Below, one piece after another: positions 6,991 through 14,743 of a stretch of 25,244 nt of DNA. Origin of the DNA: Verrucomicrobiota bacterium. Its GTDB lineage: Bacteria > Verrucomicrobiota > Verrucomicrobiia > Opitutales > Opitutaceae. The notes beneath the pieces were generated by a model. It was given only the letters and a program-made list of their open reading frames with translations, made no database searches and was not told the DNA's origin. The translations under genes were made by a program, and so were the position numbers. The stretch is from positions 1-25,244 of the forward strand of contig JAEWNN010000162.1 of assembly GCA_023457035.1 (NCBI GenBank), given 5' to 3'. Numbering within the stretch: position 1 is the stretch's first letter; every line of letters begins with the position of its first letter.

Positions 6991-9474
6991 CTATTCGGTC
7001 CTCAACGCGACGAGCGGGTCGACGCGGGTGGCGCGGCGGGCGGGGAGCAGGCAGGCGACGCCGGCCACGGCGAGCAGCGGCAGCGCGGCGGCGAGGTAGG
7101 CGTAGGTGTCGATTCCTGACAGGCCGAAGAGCTGGCTTTGGATCAGTTTGGCGCCGGCGAAGGCGCCGAGGCTGCCGAGGGCGGCGCCGACGGCGACGAG
7201 CAGCAGGCCGGAGCCGAGAATCTCGCGCAGCACGTCGGCCGGGCGGGCGCCGAGGGCCATGCGGATGCCGATCTCGCGGGTGCGGCGGCCGACGTTGAAG
7301 GCGAGCACGCCGTAGATGCCGATGGCGGAGAGCAGCAGGCCGACGGCGCCGAAGAAGGCGAACAGGCCGGTGTTGAAGCGCCGGCCGGCGCTGCGCTCGG
7401 CGATGCGTTCGCTCATGACCTTGACGTCGTAGACGGTCTCGGTGGGGGCGACGGTCTTGACCACTTGGCGGACGGAAGCGAGCAGGGCGGCGGGGTCCTG
7501 CTGGGAGCGCACGACGAGGTGGTAGGTCATCGGCATGGGGAACTGGCGGATGGGGGCGTAGAACTCGGGAGTGACCTCCTGGTCGAGGCCGCGCTGGGTG
7601 GTGTTGCCGGCGATGCCCACGATGCGGAAACGCGGCAGGTTCAGCTCCGGTTGTCCCATCTGGAACTGCCGGCCGAGCGCGTCCTCGCCCGGCCAGAGCA
7701 TCTCGGCCAGCCGCTGGCTGACGACGCACTGGATCTCGAGGTTGCGGTAGATCTCCACCAACGACTTCTCGCTGAGTTCGCCGTCGGGCGGCATGTGCGG
7801 CTGCGGCTCGTGGCCGTCGAAGCCGCGGCCGCGCAGCAGCGGGATGCCCATCGCGCGGAAGTAGTCGGGCGTGACGATGTGGGAGTTGCCGGAGGGCATG
7901 GTCCCGGGGGCGGGCGCGGGGCGGTCGGTGGCGAAGACCGTGCTGCTGGAGGTGTTCCAGGTGAAGGGTAACGAGGAGCCGAAGGCGGCCGCCTCGACCT
8001 CGGGCAGGGCCTGCACGGCCGCGACGACCCCCTCGTGGAAGCGGGCGAAGCCGAGCGGGTCGCGCCGGTACTCCTCCATGGTGGGCGGGGAGACGCGCAG
8101 GGTGAGCACGCGCTCGGGCGACAGGCCGGAGGGCACGCGCGAGAGCAGCCAGAGACTGCGGATCATCAGGCCGGCGCCGACGAGCAGCATGAGCGCGAGG
8201 CCGACCTGGGCGACGACGAGCAGATCCGGGAGATGGAGACGCCCGAAGCGCGTGCGCACGAAGCGGCGGGTGTGCTTGAGGGCGTCGTTCGGGTCGTGGC
8301 GGGCGAGGCGCCAGGCCGGGAGCACGCCGAAGGCCAGACCGGTGAGCAGCGCGAGGGCGGTGCTGAAGAGCACGACGCGGTGGTCGAGCCCGACGCTGCC
8401 GTCGCCGATGGTCTGCAGCTCCCAGGGCATGAGGCGGCGCGCGAGCTCGCAGCCCCAGGCGCCGAGGAGCAGGCCGAGGGCGCCGCCGCCGGCGGCGAGC
8501 ACCAGGCTCTCGGTGAGGAGCTGGCGGAAGAGGTGGCCGCGGGTGGCGCCGATCGAGGTGCGGATGGCCATCTCGCGTTCCCGCGTGCCGGCGCGGGCCA
8601 GCAGCATGTTGGCGATGTTCACACAGGCGATGAGCAGAATCATGCCCACGGCGCCGAAGAGCAGGAGGAGGGTGCTGCGGGAGGACCCGGTGTACTGCTC
8701 GTGGAGCGGCACGAGCCCGGCGGACAGGCCGGCGTTGTCCTTCGGGTGGTCCTGCACGAGGCGCGCGGCGATCGCGGCGATCTGCGTGCGGGCGGCCTCG
8801 GTCGTCACGCCGGGCTTGAGACGGGCGACGACCTCGGTGCCGTTGTGGTTGCTGCGCGCCTTGAGGAAGGTCTGCACGGCGAAGGGCGCGACGGGCACGA
8901 CGAGCTCCATCCGCTGATGGAAACGGAAGGAGGCCGGCAGGACGCCGGCGACCGAGACGGCGGTACCCTCGAGCCGGATGGTGCGCCCGACCACATCGGC
9001 GGCGCCGCCGAACGAGCGTTGCCAGAGCTCGTGGCCGAGCCAGACGGAGGGGGCGGCGCCCTCGGTGTCGTCGGCCGGCGCGAGATCGCGGCCGAGCGCG
9101 ACGCGCACCCCGAGGATCGCGAAGAAGTCGGCGGAGACATAGCCGACAGTGGCCCGTTCGGCGCCCTGCGGCGTCTCGAGTTTGGCGGAGGAGGTGCGGT
9201 AGATGGCGAGGGCGGTGAAGACGTCCTGCGCCGCCTGCCAGTCGAGGAAGTTGGGATAGGAGACGGACTGCCGGGGCCATTGGCGGCTGCTCTCGAAGAC
9301 GCGCACGAGTTGGGCGGGCTCCGGATACGGGAGTGGACGCAGAAAGGTGGCGTTGACGATGCCGAAGATCGCGGTGTTGGCGCCGAGGCCGAGGGCGAGC
9401 GTGAGCATCACCACGGCGGTGAAGCCTGGGGCCTTGGCGAACTGCCGGAGGGCGAAACGGAGATTCTGGAGCAT
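6991..9474 (-). CDS. Duplicated MacB/FtsX-type ABC permease (ADOP-like), permease 3, first gene after a sigma-54 promoter
   Basis: This 827-residue inner-membrane permease opens MLQNLRFALRQFAKAPGFTA. Its first FtsX block has ACVNIANMLLARAGTREREM followed by AIRTSIGATRGHLF. The second-half helix includes VVAQVGLALMLLVGAGLMI, and the second coupling motif is GRRTREIGIRMALGARPADVL. The end is RRATRVDPLVALRTE. It is the first gene downstream of the sigma-54 promoter at 9550-9564, with a predicted untranslated leader of about 64 bases. It probably heads a unit running through permeases 2 and 1, the jelly-roll protein, the ATPase and permease 7. The ATG at 9474 matches the paralogue starts. Confidence 0.95.
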   Translation of the reverse strand: MLQNLRFALRQFAKAPGFTAVVMLTLALGLGANTAIFGIVNATFLRPLPYPEPAQLVRVFESSRQWPRQSVSYPNFLDWQAAQDVFTALAIYRTSSAKLETPQGAERATVGYVSADFFAILGVRVALGRDLAPADDTEGAAPSVWLGHELWQRSFGGAADVVGRTIRLEGTAVSVAGVLPASFRFHQRMELVVPVAPFAVQTFLKARSNHNGTEVVARLKPGVTTEAARTQIAAIAARLVQDHPKDNAGLSAGLVPLHEQYTGSSRSTLLLLFGAVGMILLIACVNIANMLLARAGTREREMAIRTSIGATRGHLFRQLLTESLVLAAGGGALGLLLGAWGCELARRLMPWELQTIGDGSVGLDHRVVLFSTALALLTGLAFGVLPAWRLARHDPNDALKHTRRFVRTRFGRLHLPDLLVVAQVGLALMLLVGAGLMIRSLWLLSRVPSGLSPERVLTLRVSPPTMEEYRRDPLGFARFHEGVVAAVQALPEVEAAAFGSSLPFTWNTSSSTVFATDRPAPAPGTMPSGNSHIVTPDYFRAMGIPLLRGRGFDGHEPQPHMPPDGELSEKSLVEIYRNLEIQCVVSQRLAEMLWPGEDALGRQFQMGQPELNLPRFRIVGIAGNTTQRGLDQEVTPEFYAPIRQFPMPMTYHLVVRSQQDPAALLASVRQVVKTVAPTETVYDVKVMSERIAERSAGRRFNTGLFAFFGAVGLLLSAIGIYGVLAFNVGRRTREIGIRMALGARPADVLREILGSGLLLVAVGAALGSLGAFAGAKLIQSQLFGLSGIDTYAYLAAALPLLAVAGVACLLPARRATRVDPLVALRTE

Positions 9475-9549
9475 GGCGGGGGACGGTGTGGCGAAACGGG
9501 CGGGCGGCGGCGGACGAGCGCGTGGGCGGAGTGGCGACGCAGGGTTAAC

Positions 9550-9564
9550 GCAAGGGCTGTGCCA
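9550..9564 (-). promoter_or_regulatory. Sigma-54 (RpoN) -24/-12 promoter for permease 3 unit
   Basis: On the minus strand this reads TGGCACAGCCCTTGC. It matches the RpoN consensus TGGCAC-N5-TTGC exactly, with GG and GC separated by 10 bases. Transcription should start about 12 bases beyond the last C, near 9538, which is 64 bases before the ATG at 9474. No experimental support is available here, but two further matching sites in the same orientation lie in front of related genes. Confidence 0.85.
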
Positions 9565-9576
9565 TCGGGGGCCGCG

Positions 9577-9588
9577 GTGCGTTAGGCG
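9577..9588 (-). promoter_or_regulatory. Shared box about 12 bases upstream of the -24 element (copy 1)
   Basis: The plus-strand sequence is GTGCGTTAGGCG. It aligns with GTGCTTAAGTCG (17271-17282) and GTAACCTAAGCG (22467-22478), at 12-13 bases upstream of TGGCAC in all three promoters. It may be an additional protein-binding or DNA-bending site. The similarity is moderate. Confidence 0.35.
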
Positions 9589-9649
9589 TTGCGATACAGG
9601 AGGAAACGGAAGGCGGGCGCGCCAGGCGCAGGCCGGACTGCCTTGGTGG

Positions 9650-9677
9650 TGGGAAAGCGGGTTCCCGGATTCGGGAC
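9650..9677 (-). promoter_or_regulatory. Putative enhancer-binding-protein site (UAS), copy 1
   Basis: On the plus strand the element is TGGGA-N7-TTCCC-N6-GGGAC. The palindrome centre is 119.5 bp from the last base of the -12 element of the promoter at 9550-9564. One base (T at 9662) departs from the GTCCC half-site seen in the other two copies. It lies between the end of permease 4 and the promoter, a normal position for an RpoN activator site. Confidence 0.7.
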
Positions 9678-9701
9678 GGGAGGATCGCGGCGGGGCGAGC
9701 C

Positions 9702-12125
9702 CTACTCGGCGCGGAGGGCGACGAGGGGGGCGACCCGGGTGGCCCGACGGGCGGGCAGACAGGTGGCGGCGACGACGATCAGCAGGAGCGCGGCGGACAT
9801 CAGCAGGAAGACCACGGGGTCGAAGGCGCTCACGCCATGGATGAACCCGGTGAGGAGCCGGGAGACTGCGGCGGTGAGGCCGAGGCCCACGAGAATTCCG
9901 ACGACAGCGAGCCCGAGACCCTCGCGGCCGACGAGCCGGAGCACCGCGGTGGGGCTGGCGCCGAGCGCCAAACGAATGCCGAACTCCTGGGTGCGCTGGC
10001 CGATGGCGTGGGCCATGACGGCATAGACGCCCATCGCGGCGAGGAACAGGGCGACGGCGCCGAGGGCGGAGAGCAGATTGGTGGCGATGCGCTGCCCGAG
10101 CAATCCGTGCGCGGCGGCTTCGGTCATCGGGATGGTGCCGTAGAGTTCAACGCGGGGATCGACGGAGGCGACGGCCTGCCGGAGGACATTGGCGAAGGCG
10201 GCGGGATCGCCGGCGGTGCGCACGCAGATGTTGAGGTCGAGGTCGGGCAGGCGCTGCCGGTAGGGCAGGTAAAAGAAGCAGCGCGGCTCCTCGTGGATGG
10301 TTTCGTAGCGGCCGGTCTTCACCACGCCGACGACGGTGCGCCAGCGGCCGTCGCTCCGGAAACGCCGGCCCACGGCGCCGCGGCCGGGCCAGAAGCGTTG
10401 GGCGAAGGCCTCGTTGACGATGGCGACGGGCGGAGCCTCGGCGTCGTCGGTCTCGGTGAAGTCGCGACCGGCGAGCAACGGGATGCGCAGGGTGTCGAAG
10501 TAGCCGGGCGAGAGCGCGGCGTATTCGTAGGTCGGGTCCTGGCCGGCGGGGGGCACGTAGCCCTCGACCTCGGCGCCGAGGCCCTTGCAGCCGCCGAAGC
10601 CGAGCGGGAACCAGGTGGCGAGCGCGGCCTGCTCCACCCCCGGCAGAGTGGCGAGGCGTTGCTCGAGTTGGCGGTAGAAGACCATGGCGGTCTCCGAGTT
10701 GTGGCCGTTCATGCCGACCTGGAGCTGGGCGACGAGCACGTGCTCGGGGTCGAACCCGAGGTCGAGGCGCGCGGCCTGGCGCAGGCCCTTGAGGCAGAGG
10801 TCGGAGGCGATGAGCAGCGTGAGCGCAAGGGCGACCTCGGCGACGACGAGCGTGCGGGCGATGCGGTGGTGGCGGGCGCCGCCGGTGGAGCGACCGCTGT
10901 CCTTGAGCGTTTCGTAAAGCTTGGGGCTGAGGGACTGGAGCGCGGGGAGGAGTCCGAAGAAGATCCCGGCGGCGAGCGTGAGCAGGAGGGTGAGGCCGAC
11001 TGTTGCGGCATCCAGACGGAAGCCGGAGAGGTCGATCGGCATGTTGCTGCGCGGGACGAACCAGCCGAGGAGATCGACGCCCCAGGTGGCGACGACGAGG
11101 CCGAGGAGGCCGGCCGGGAGGGCGAGCGCGATGCTCTCGGTGAGGAGCTGGCGGACCAGGCGCCAGCGGCTGGCGCCGGTGGCGAGGCGGATGGCGATCT
11201 CGCGGCGGCGGCTCTCGGCGCGGGCGAGCATGAGATTGGCCACGTTGGCCGTGACGATCAGCAGCACGCCGAGGGTGACGGCGAGCAGGAGGTGGAGAAC
11301 GGGGGCGATGCTCTGCGCGCCGTAGGGGCACTTCGTGTACGGCAGGAGGCGGTGGTGGACGCCGCGGTTGGTGGCGGGGAAGGCCGCCGCGAGGCGCGCA
11401 TCGACGGTGGCGAAGGCGGCCTGTGCCCGGTCGATGGAGACGCCGGACCGGAGGCGGGCGATGGTGTGGAAACCACGGTAGTTGCGGCGCTCGAGGGAGA
11501 AGTCGCCGCGGGTGGTGATCTCCTTGAACATCGAGACGGGCGCCCAGAACTCGCAGCGCAGGCCGTTCATCGTGCCGCGAAAGACGGCCGGGGCGACGCC
11601 GACGACGGTGAAGCGGTGGCGGTTGAGGTCGATGGTGCGGCCGACGATCTGCGGGTCGGCGCCGAAGCGCTGGCGCCAGAGGCGTTCGCCGATGACGACG
11701 ACGGGGTTGCCGCCGGGGACGGTGTCCTCGCCGGGCTGGAAGCCGCGGCCGAGCAGCGGGCGCACGCCGAGCAGGTCGAAGAAATTGGCGGAGACGATCT
11801 GGCCGTAGGTCCAGGAGAGCTCGTCGCCGACGGCGAGCGAGGCCGGGGTCGTCATCGAGACGGCGGAACCGGCGAGGACGGAGTTGAGGGCGCCGAGGTC
11901 GCGGACGTCGGGGAGCGAGGCGTTCCCGCCGCCCCAGTTGGAGAGGATGACGGCGAGGCTGGGCTGGTCGACGGCGCCGGGGACGGGGCGCTGGACGAGG
12001 TTGCGCAGCCAACACAGCACGGTGGCATTGGCGCCGATGCCCAGCGCGAGCGTGACGATCACGACGGCGGTGAAGCCGGGCGATCGGCGGAGCTGGCGGC
12101 AGGCGTAGCGGAGATCCTGAAACAT
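9702..12125 (-). CDS. Duplicated MacB/FtsX-type ABC permease (ADOP-like), permease 4
   Basis: This 807-residue inner-membrane permease opens MFQDLRYACRQLRRSPGFTA. The first FtsX block is TANVANLMLARAESRRREI followed by AIRLATGASRWRLV. The second half starts with a helix in VAEVALALTLLIASDLCL and ends with coupling motif GQRTQEFGIRLALGASPTAVL and RRATRVAPLVALRAE, where the usual Asp is Ala. The frame stays open upstream to 12452, but that extension is repeat-derived intergenic sequence. The start at 12125 matches the paralogues. The gene is 169 bases downstream of permease 5 with no recognisable promoter of its own, so read-through from the promoter at 17244-17258 is likely. Confidence 0.95.
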   Translation of the reverse strand: MFQDLRYACRQLRRSPGFTAVVIVTLALGIGANATVLCWLRNLVQRPVPGAVDQPSLAVILSNWGGGNASLPDVRDLGALNSVLAGSAVSMTTPASLAVGDELSWTYGQIVSANFFDLLGVRPLLGRGFQPGEDTVPGGNPVVVIGERLWRQRFGADPQIVGRTIDLNRHRFTVVGVAPAVFRGTMNGLRCEFWAPVSMFKEITTRGDFSLERRNYRGFHTIARLRSGVSIDRAQAAFATVDARLAAAFPATNRGVHHRLLPYTKCPYGAQSIAPVLHLLLAVTLGVLLIVTANVANLMLARAESRRREIAIRLATGASRWRLVRQLLTESIALALPAGLLGLVVATWGVDLLGWFVPRSNMPIDLSGFRLDAATVGLTLLLTLAAGIFFGLLPALQSLSPKLYETLKDSGRSTGGARHHRIARTLVVAEVALALTLLIASDLCLKGLRQAARLDLGFDPEHVLVAQLQVGMNGHNSETAMVFYRQLEQRLATLPGVEQAALATWFPLGFGGCKGLGAEVEGYVPPAGQDPTYEYAALSPGYFDTLRIPLLAGRDFTETDDAEAPPVAIVNEAFAQRFWPGRGAVGRRFRSDGRWRTVVGVVKTGRYETIHEEPRCFFYLPYRQRLPDLDLNICVRTAGDPAAFANVLRQAVASVDPRVELYGTIPMTEAAAHGLLGQRIATNLLSALGAVALFLAAMGVYAVMAHAIGQRTQEFGIRLALGASPTAVLRLVGREGLGLAVVGILVGLGLTAAVSRLLTGFIHGVSAFDPVVFLLMSAALLLIVVAATCLPARRATRVAPLVALRAE

Positions 12126-12138
12126 GGAAGATGGGCGA

Positions 12139-12172
12139 AGGGCCAAGTAACAAGGGCCAAGTGACAAGTGGC
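12139..12172. repeat. Degenerate CAAGTRACAAG repeat tract
   Basis: Units GGGCCAAGTAACAA and GGGCCAAGTGACAAGTGGC are repeated immediately upstream of the permease 4 start. The tract is lower in G+C than the genes on either side. It does not resemble the GATT or GCGGAATG tracts, so it appears to be a separate repeat type. Confidence 0.55.
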
Positions 12173-12190
12173 GGAGGGGACGGATTTCTG

Positions 12191-12240
12191 TGGCCGGTTT
12201 CCGGTGACCGGTAGCCGGTGGGCGGTAGGCGGCGGGCGGA
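12191..12240. repeat. Degenerate CCGGTGACCGGT repeat tract
   Basis: Repeated units CCGGTTT, CCGGTGA, CCGGTAG, CCGGTGG, GCGGTAG and GCGGCGG follow one another every 7 bases. The tract lies in the 169-base gap between permeases 5 and 4 and is related to the tract at 129-155. Confidence 0.6.
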
Positions 12241-12294
12241 GGACGGAAGGGACGGCGAGGTGGGTGCTTGAAAGCTGGGACTTCCGCGGGAGGG

Positions 12295-14694
12295 CTACTC
12301 GGCGCGCAGGGCGACCATGGGGTCGACGCGGGTGGCGCGGCGGGCGGGGATGAGACAGGCCAGCGAGGCGACGAACAGGAGGGCGACGGCGACGACGAGG
12401 AACACGAGGCCACCCGCGGCGAGGGCGGTGCCGTAGAGCTGGTTGGCGACACCGAAACGAGCGCCGATGCTGCCGAGGGACCCGAGGAGAATGCCGGCCA
12501 GGACCAATCTCAGGCCGCCGCGGAGGATTTCCTGCAGGACGCGGTTGGCGCCGGCGCCGAGGGCGATACGCACTCCGATCTCGCGGGTGCGTTGCGTGAC
12601 CGAGTAGGCCATCACGCCGTAGAGCCCGACGCAGGCGAGCAGCAGGGCGATGCCGGCGAAGAGGCCGATCAGGGTGAGCATGGTGCGGCGGGTGCGCAGC
12701 GAGGCGGAGTTCTCGATCGCCTGGCGGATCGTGCGGAGGTTGGCGATGGGCTGATCGGTATCCACGGCCCGGACCGCCTGGCGCACCGCCTCGGCGGAGG
12801 CGAGCGGCGAGCCGTGGGTGCGCAGGGCGAAGGAGAGGCTCCAGGGAAAATGGATCGTGGGCAGGTAGACCATGGGACGGGGCGGGGCATCGAGCTGGAT
12901 GTCGCGGATGTCGCCGACGAGGCCGACGACCTCCCAGTCGGCGTCCTTGAAGTGGACGAGGCGGCCGAGCGGGTCGACGTCGGGAAAGAGCTGGCGGGCG
13001 AGCGCGTTGTTGATGAGCAGGACGCGCGGGGCGTTCTCGGCGCTGTCGGCGGCGGTGAGGAAGCGGCCGCGCAACAGCGGGGTGCCGAGGGTCTGGAAGA
13101 GGGCGCCGCCGACGCCGTCGAAACCGGTGCCGATATCGGAGCGCGGGTCGGGGTTCTCGGAGCGGCGGATGGTGTCGCCGTAGAAGCGGCGGTTGTTGTA
13201 GGGGCCGGAGGAGATCATGCCGGCGGAGATGACGCCGGGCCGGGCCTCGAGCTCGCGCACGAGCGACTCGACAAAGCGGACACGGTGGGCCGGGGTGGGC
13301 GCGGCGTTGCTGGAGAGGGTGAGGTCGAAGAGCAGGACGTTGTCGCGCTGGAGGCCGGCATCGGCGGAGAGGGTGGCCATGAAGCTGTGGAGGAGCAGGC
13401 CGGCGGTGAAGAGCAGCACGACGGTGAGGGCGGTCTCGGCGACGATGAAGAGGCGCTGGAGGCGGTGGCGGGAGCCGCCGACAGCGCCGCGGGCGCTCTC
13501 CTTGAGGTCGTTGTTGATGTCGGGGCGGGCGACGCGCAGGGCGGGGGCGAGGCCGAAGAGCAGGCCGGTGAGCAGCGAGAGACCGAGGGTGAACAGGAGC
13601 AGGTGCGGATTGATGGCGATGGGTTGCGGCGGAGCGCCGTTGGCGGCGACGAGGGCGGAGAGCGGGTCGAGGGCGAACCAGGCCAGCAGCAGACCGGCGA
13701 AACCGCCGAGCAGGGCGAGCACGACGCTCTCGGCCAGGAGCAGGCGGACGATCCGCGCGGCACTTGCGCCCAGGGCGATGCGCACGGCGATCTCGGTCTG
13801 GCGGGTGGCGGCGCGGGCGAGCAGGAGGTTGGCGACGTTGGCGCACGCGATCAGGAGCACGAGCGCGACGGTGGCCATGAGCATGACCAGGTAGGGCCGG
13901 GCGCCGGTGGTGACGGAGGAGTGGAGTGACTGGACGGTGACGGTCCAGCCGGCCTTGTTGGGCGGGTAGAGGGAGTCGAGGGTCGTGGCGGCGGCGGCGA
14001 GCTCGGCCTGGGCCTGGGCCGCGGTGACGCCGGGCTTGAGGCGGCCGAGCACGAAGCAGACGAAGTTGTAGTTGCGTTGTTGTTTCCAGGACTCGGCGCC
14101 GAGGGCGGCGGGGATGAGCACCTCGACGTTGGGCTGGTTGAGGGCGCCGGGGGCGAGCACGCCCACGACGGTGTAGGTGCGGTTGTTGAGGCGGAGGGGC
14201 TGGCCGACGATGGCGGGGTCGCCGCCGAGGCGGCGCTGCCACAGCTCATGGGTGACGATGGCGACGAAGTTGTCGCCCCCGGCGGAGTCCTCCTCGGCGG
14301 TGAAGTCGCGGCCGAGCACCGGGGAGATGCCGAGCACGCGCAGGTACTCGGCGGTGACGTCGAAACCGGAGATCTGGGCGGGTTCGGCGATGCCGGAGAG
14401 GTTGAACTCGGAGGTGTGGAGGGCGGCGAAGGCGGAGAACGAGGAGGTGTGTTCCCGCCAATCCAGGAAGGTGCCGCCGTCGGCGGGGTTCTGGGCGCCG
14501 GGCACGGGCGAGTGCCAGACCTGCATGATGCGCTCGGAATCCGGGAAGGGCAGCGGCGAGAGCAGGACGGACTGCAGCACGCTGAAGATGGCGGTGTTGG
14601 CGCCGATGCCGAGCGCGAGGGTGAGAACGGTGATGGCGGTGAACCCGGGGGCCTTGCGGAGCTGGCGGAGGGCAAAGCGGAGATCCTGGAACAT
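12295..14694 (-). CDS. Duplicated MacB/FtsX-type ABC permease (ADOP-like), permease 5
   Basis: This 799-residue inner-membrane permease opens MFQDLRFALRQLRKAPGFTA. The first FtsX block reads ACANVANLLLARAATRQTEI followed by AVRIALGASAARIV. The second half has VAETALTVVLLFTAGLLL, then the coupling motif TQRTREIGVRIALGAGANRVL, and it ends RRATRVDPMVALRAE. The open frame extends to 14916 across a repeat tract and the neighbouring gene; the ATG at 14694 is chosen by alignment with the paralogues. It starts 49 bases after the stop of permease 6, so the two are probably cotranscribed. Confidence 0.95.
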   Translation of the reverse strand: MFQDLRFALRQLRKAPGFTAITVLTLALGIGANTAIFSVLQSVLLSPLPFPDSERIMQVWHSPVPGAQNPADGGTFLDWREHTSSFSAFAALHTSEFNLSGIAEPAQISGFDVTAEYLRVLGISPVLGRDFTAEEDSAGGDNFVAIVTHELWQRRLGGDPAIVGQPLRLNNRTYTVVGVLAPGALNQPNVEVLIPAALGAESWKQQRNYNFVCFVLGRLKPGVTAAQAQAELAAAATTLDSLYPPNKAGWTVTVQSLHSSVTTGARPYLVMLMATVALVLLIACANVANLLLARAATRQTEIAVRIALGASAARIVRLLLAESVVLALLGGFAGLLLAWFALDPLSALVAANGAPPQPIAINPHLLLFTLGLSLLTGLLFGLAPALRVARPDINNDLKESARGAVGGSRHRLQRLFIVAETALTVVLLFTAGLLLHSFMATLSADAGLQRDNVLLFDLTLSSNAAPTPAHRVRFVESLVRELEARPGVISAGMISSGPYNNRRFYGDTIRRSENPDPRSDIGTGFDGVGGALFQTLGTPLLRGRFLTAADSAENAPRVLLINNALARQLFPDVDPLGRLVHFKDADWEVVGLVGDIRDIQLDAPPRPMVYLPTIHFPWSLSFALRTHGSPLASAEAVRQAVRAVDTDQPIANLRTIRQAIENSASLRTRRTMLTLIGLFAGIALLLACVGLYGVMAYSVTQRTREIGVRIALGAGANRVLQEILRGGLRLVLAGILLGSLGSIGARFGVANQLYGTALAAGGLVFLVVAVALLFVASLACLIPARRATRVDPMVALRAE

Positions 14695-14695
14695 T

Positions 14696-14726
14696 GCGGA
14701 ATGCGGATTGCAGAGTGCTGAATGGC
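14696..14726. repeat. Degenerate GCGGAATGCGGATTG repeat tract
   Basis: Units GCGGAAT, GCGGATT, GCAGAGT and GCTGAAT repeat every 7 bases directly before the start of permease 5. A closely similar tract precedes the ATPase start at 21003-21033. When translated these give runs such as SAIRIPQ, which inflate upstream ORF extensions. Confidence 0.6.
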
Positions 14727-14743
14727 GCGGAGCGGCAATGCCG

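Noticed and set aside
4186..7119. Long plus-strand open frame (about 977 codons) opposite the permeases
   Set aside because: It is antisense to permeases with clear family motifs; the translation is low-complexity Ala/Gly/Glu/Arg-rich with no domain, as expected for a G+C-rich shadow frame.
4814..9280. Long minus-strand open frame of about 1488 codons overlapping permeases 2 and 3 in another frame
   Set aside because: The product is Arg/Pro/Ala-rich and spans two real genes and their junction; it is a frame shadow.
9661..9677. Reading the palindrome after permease 4 as an intrinsic terminator
   Set aside because: The stem is only about 5 bp with no T-run, and the same element with the same spacing occurs upstream of two other promoters where no gene ends.
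12283..12294. A fourth activator site near GGGACTTCCGCGGGA after permease 5
   Set aside because: The half-site order and spacing do not match, and there is no RpoN promoter about 120 bp further on.
12126..12452. N-terminal extension of permease 4 to 12452 (and similar extensions of permease 5 to 14916 and the second ATPase to 21696)
   Set aside because: The added residues derive from intergenic repeats and the neighbouring gene in the wrong frame; the chosen starts align with paralogues.
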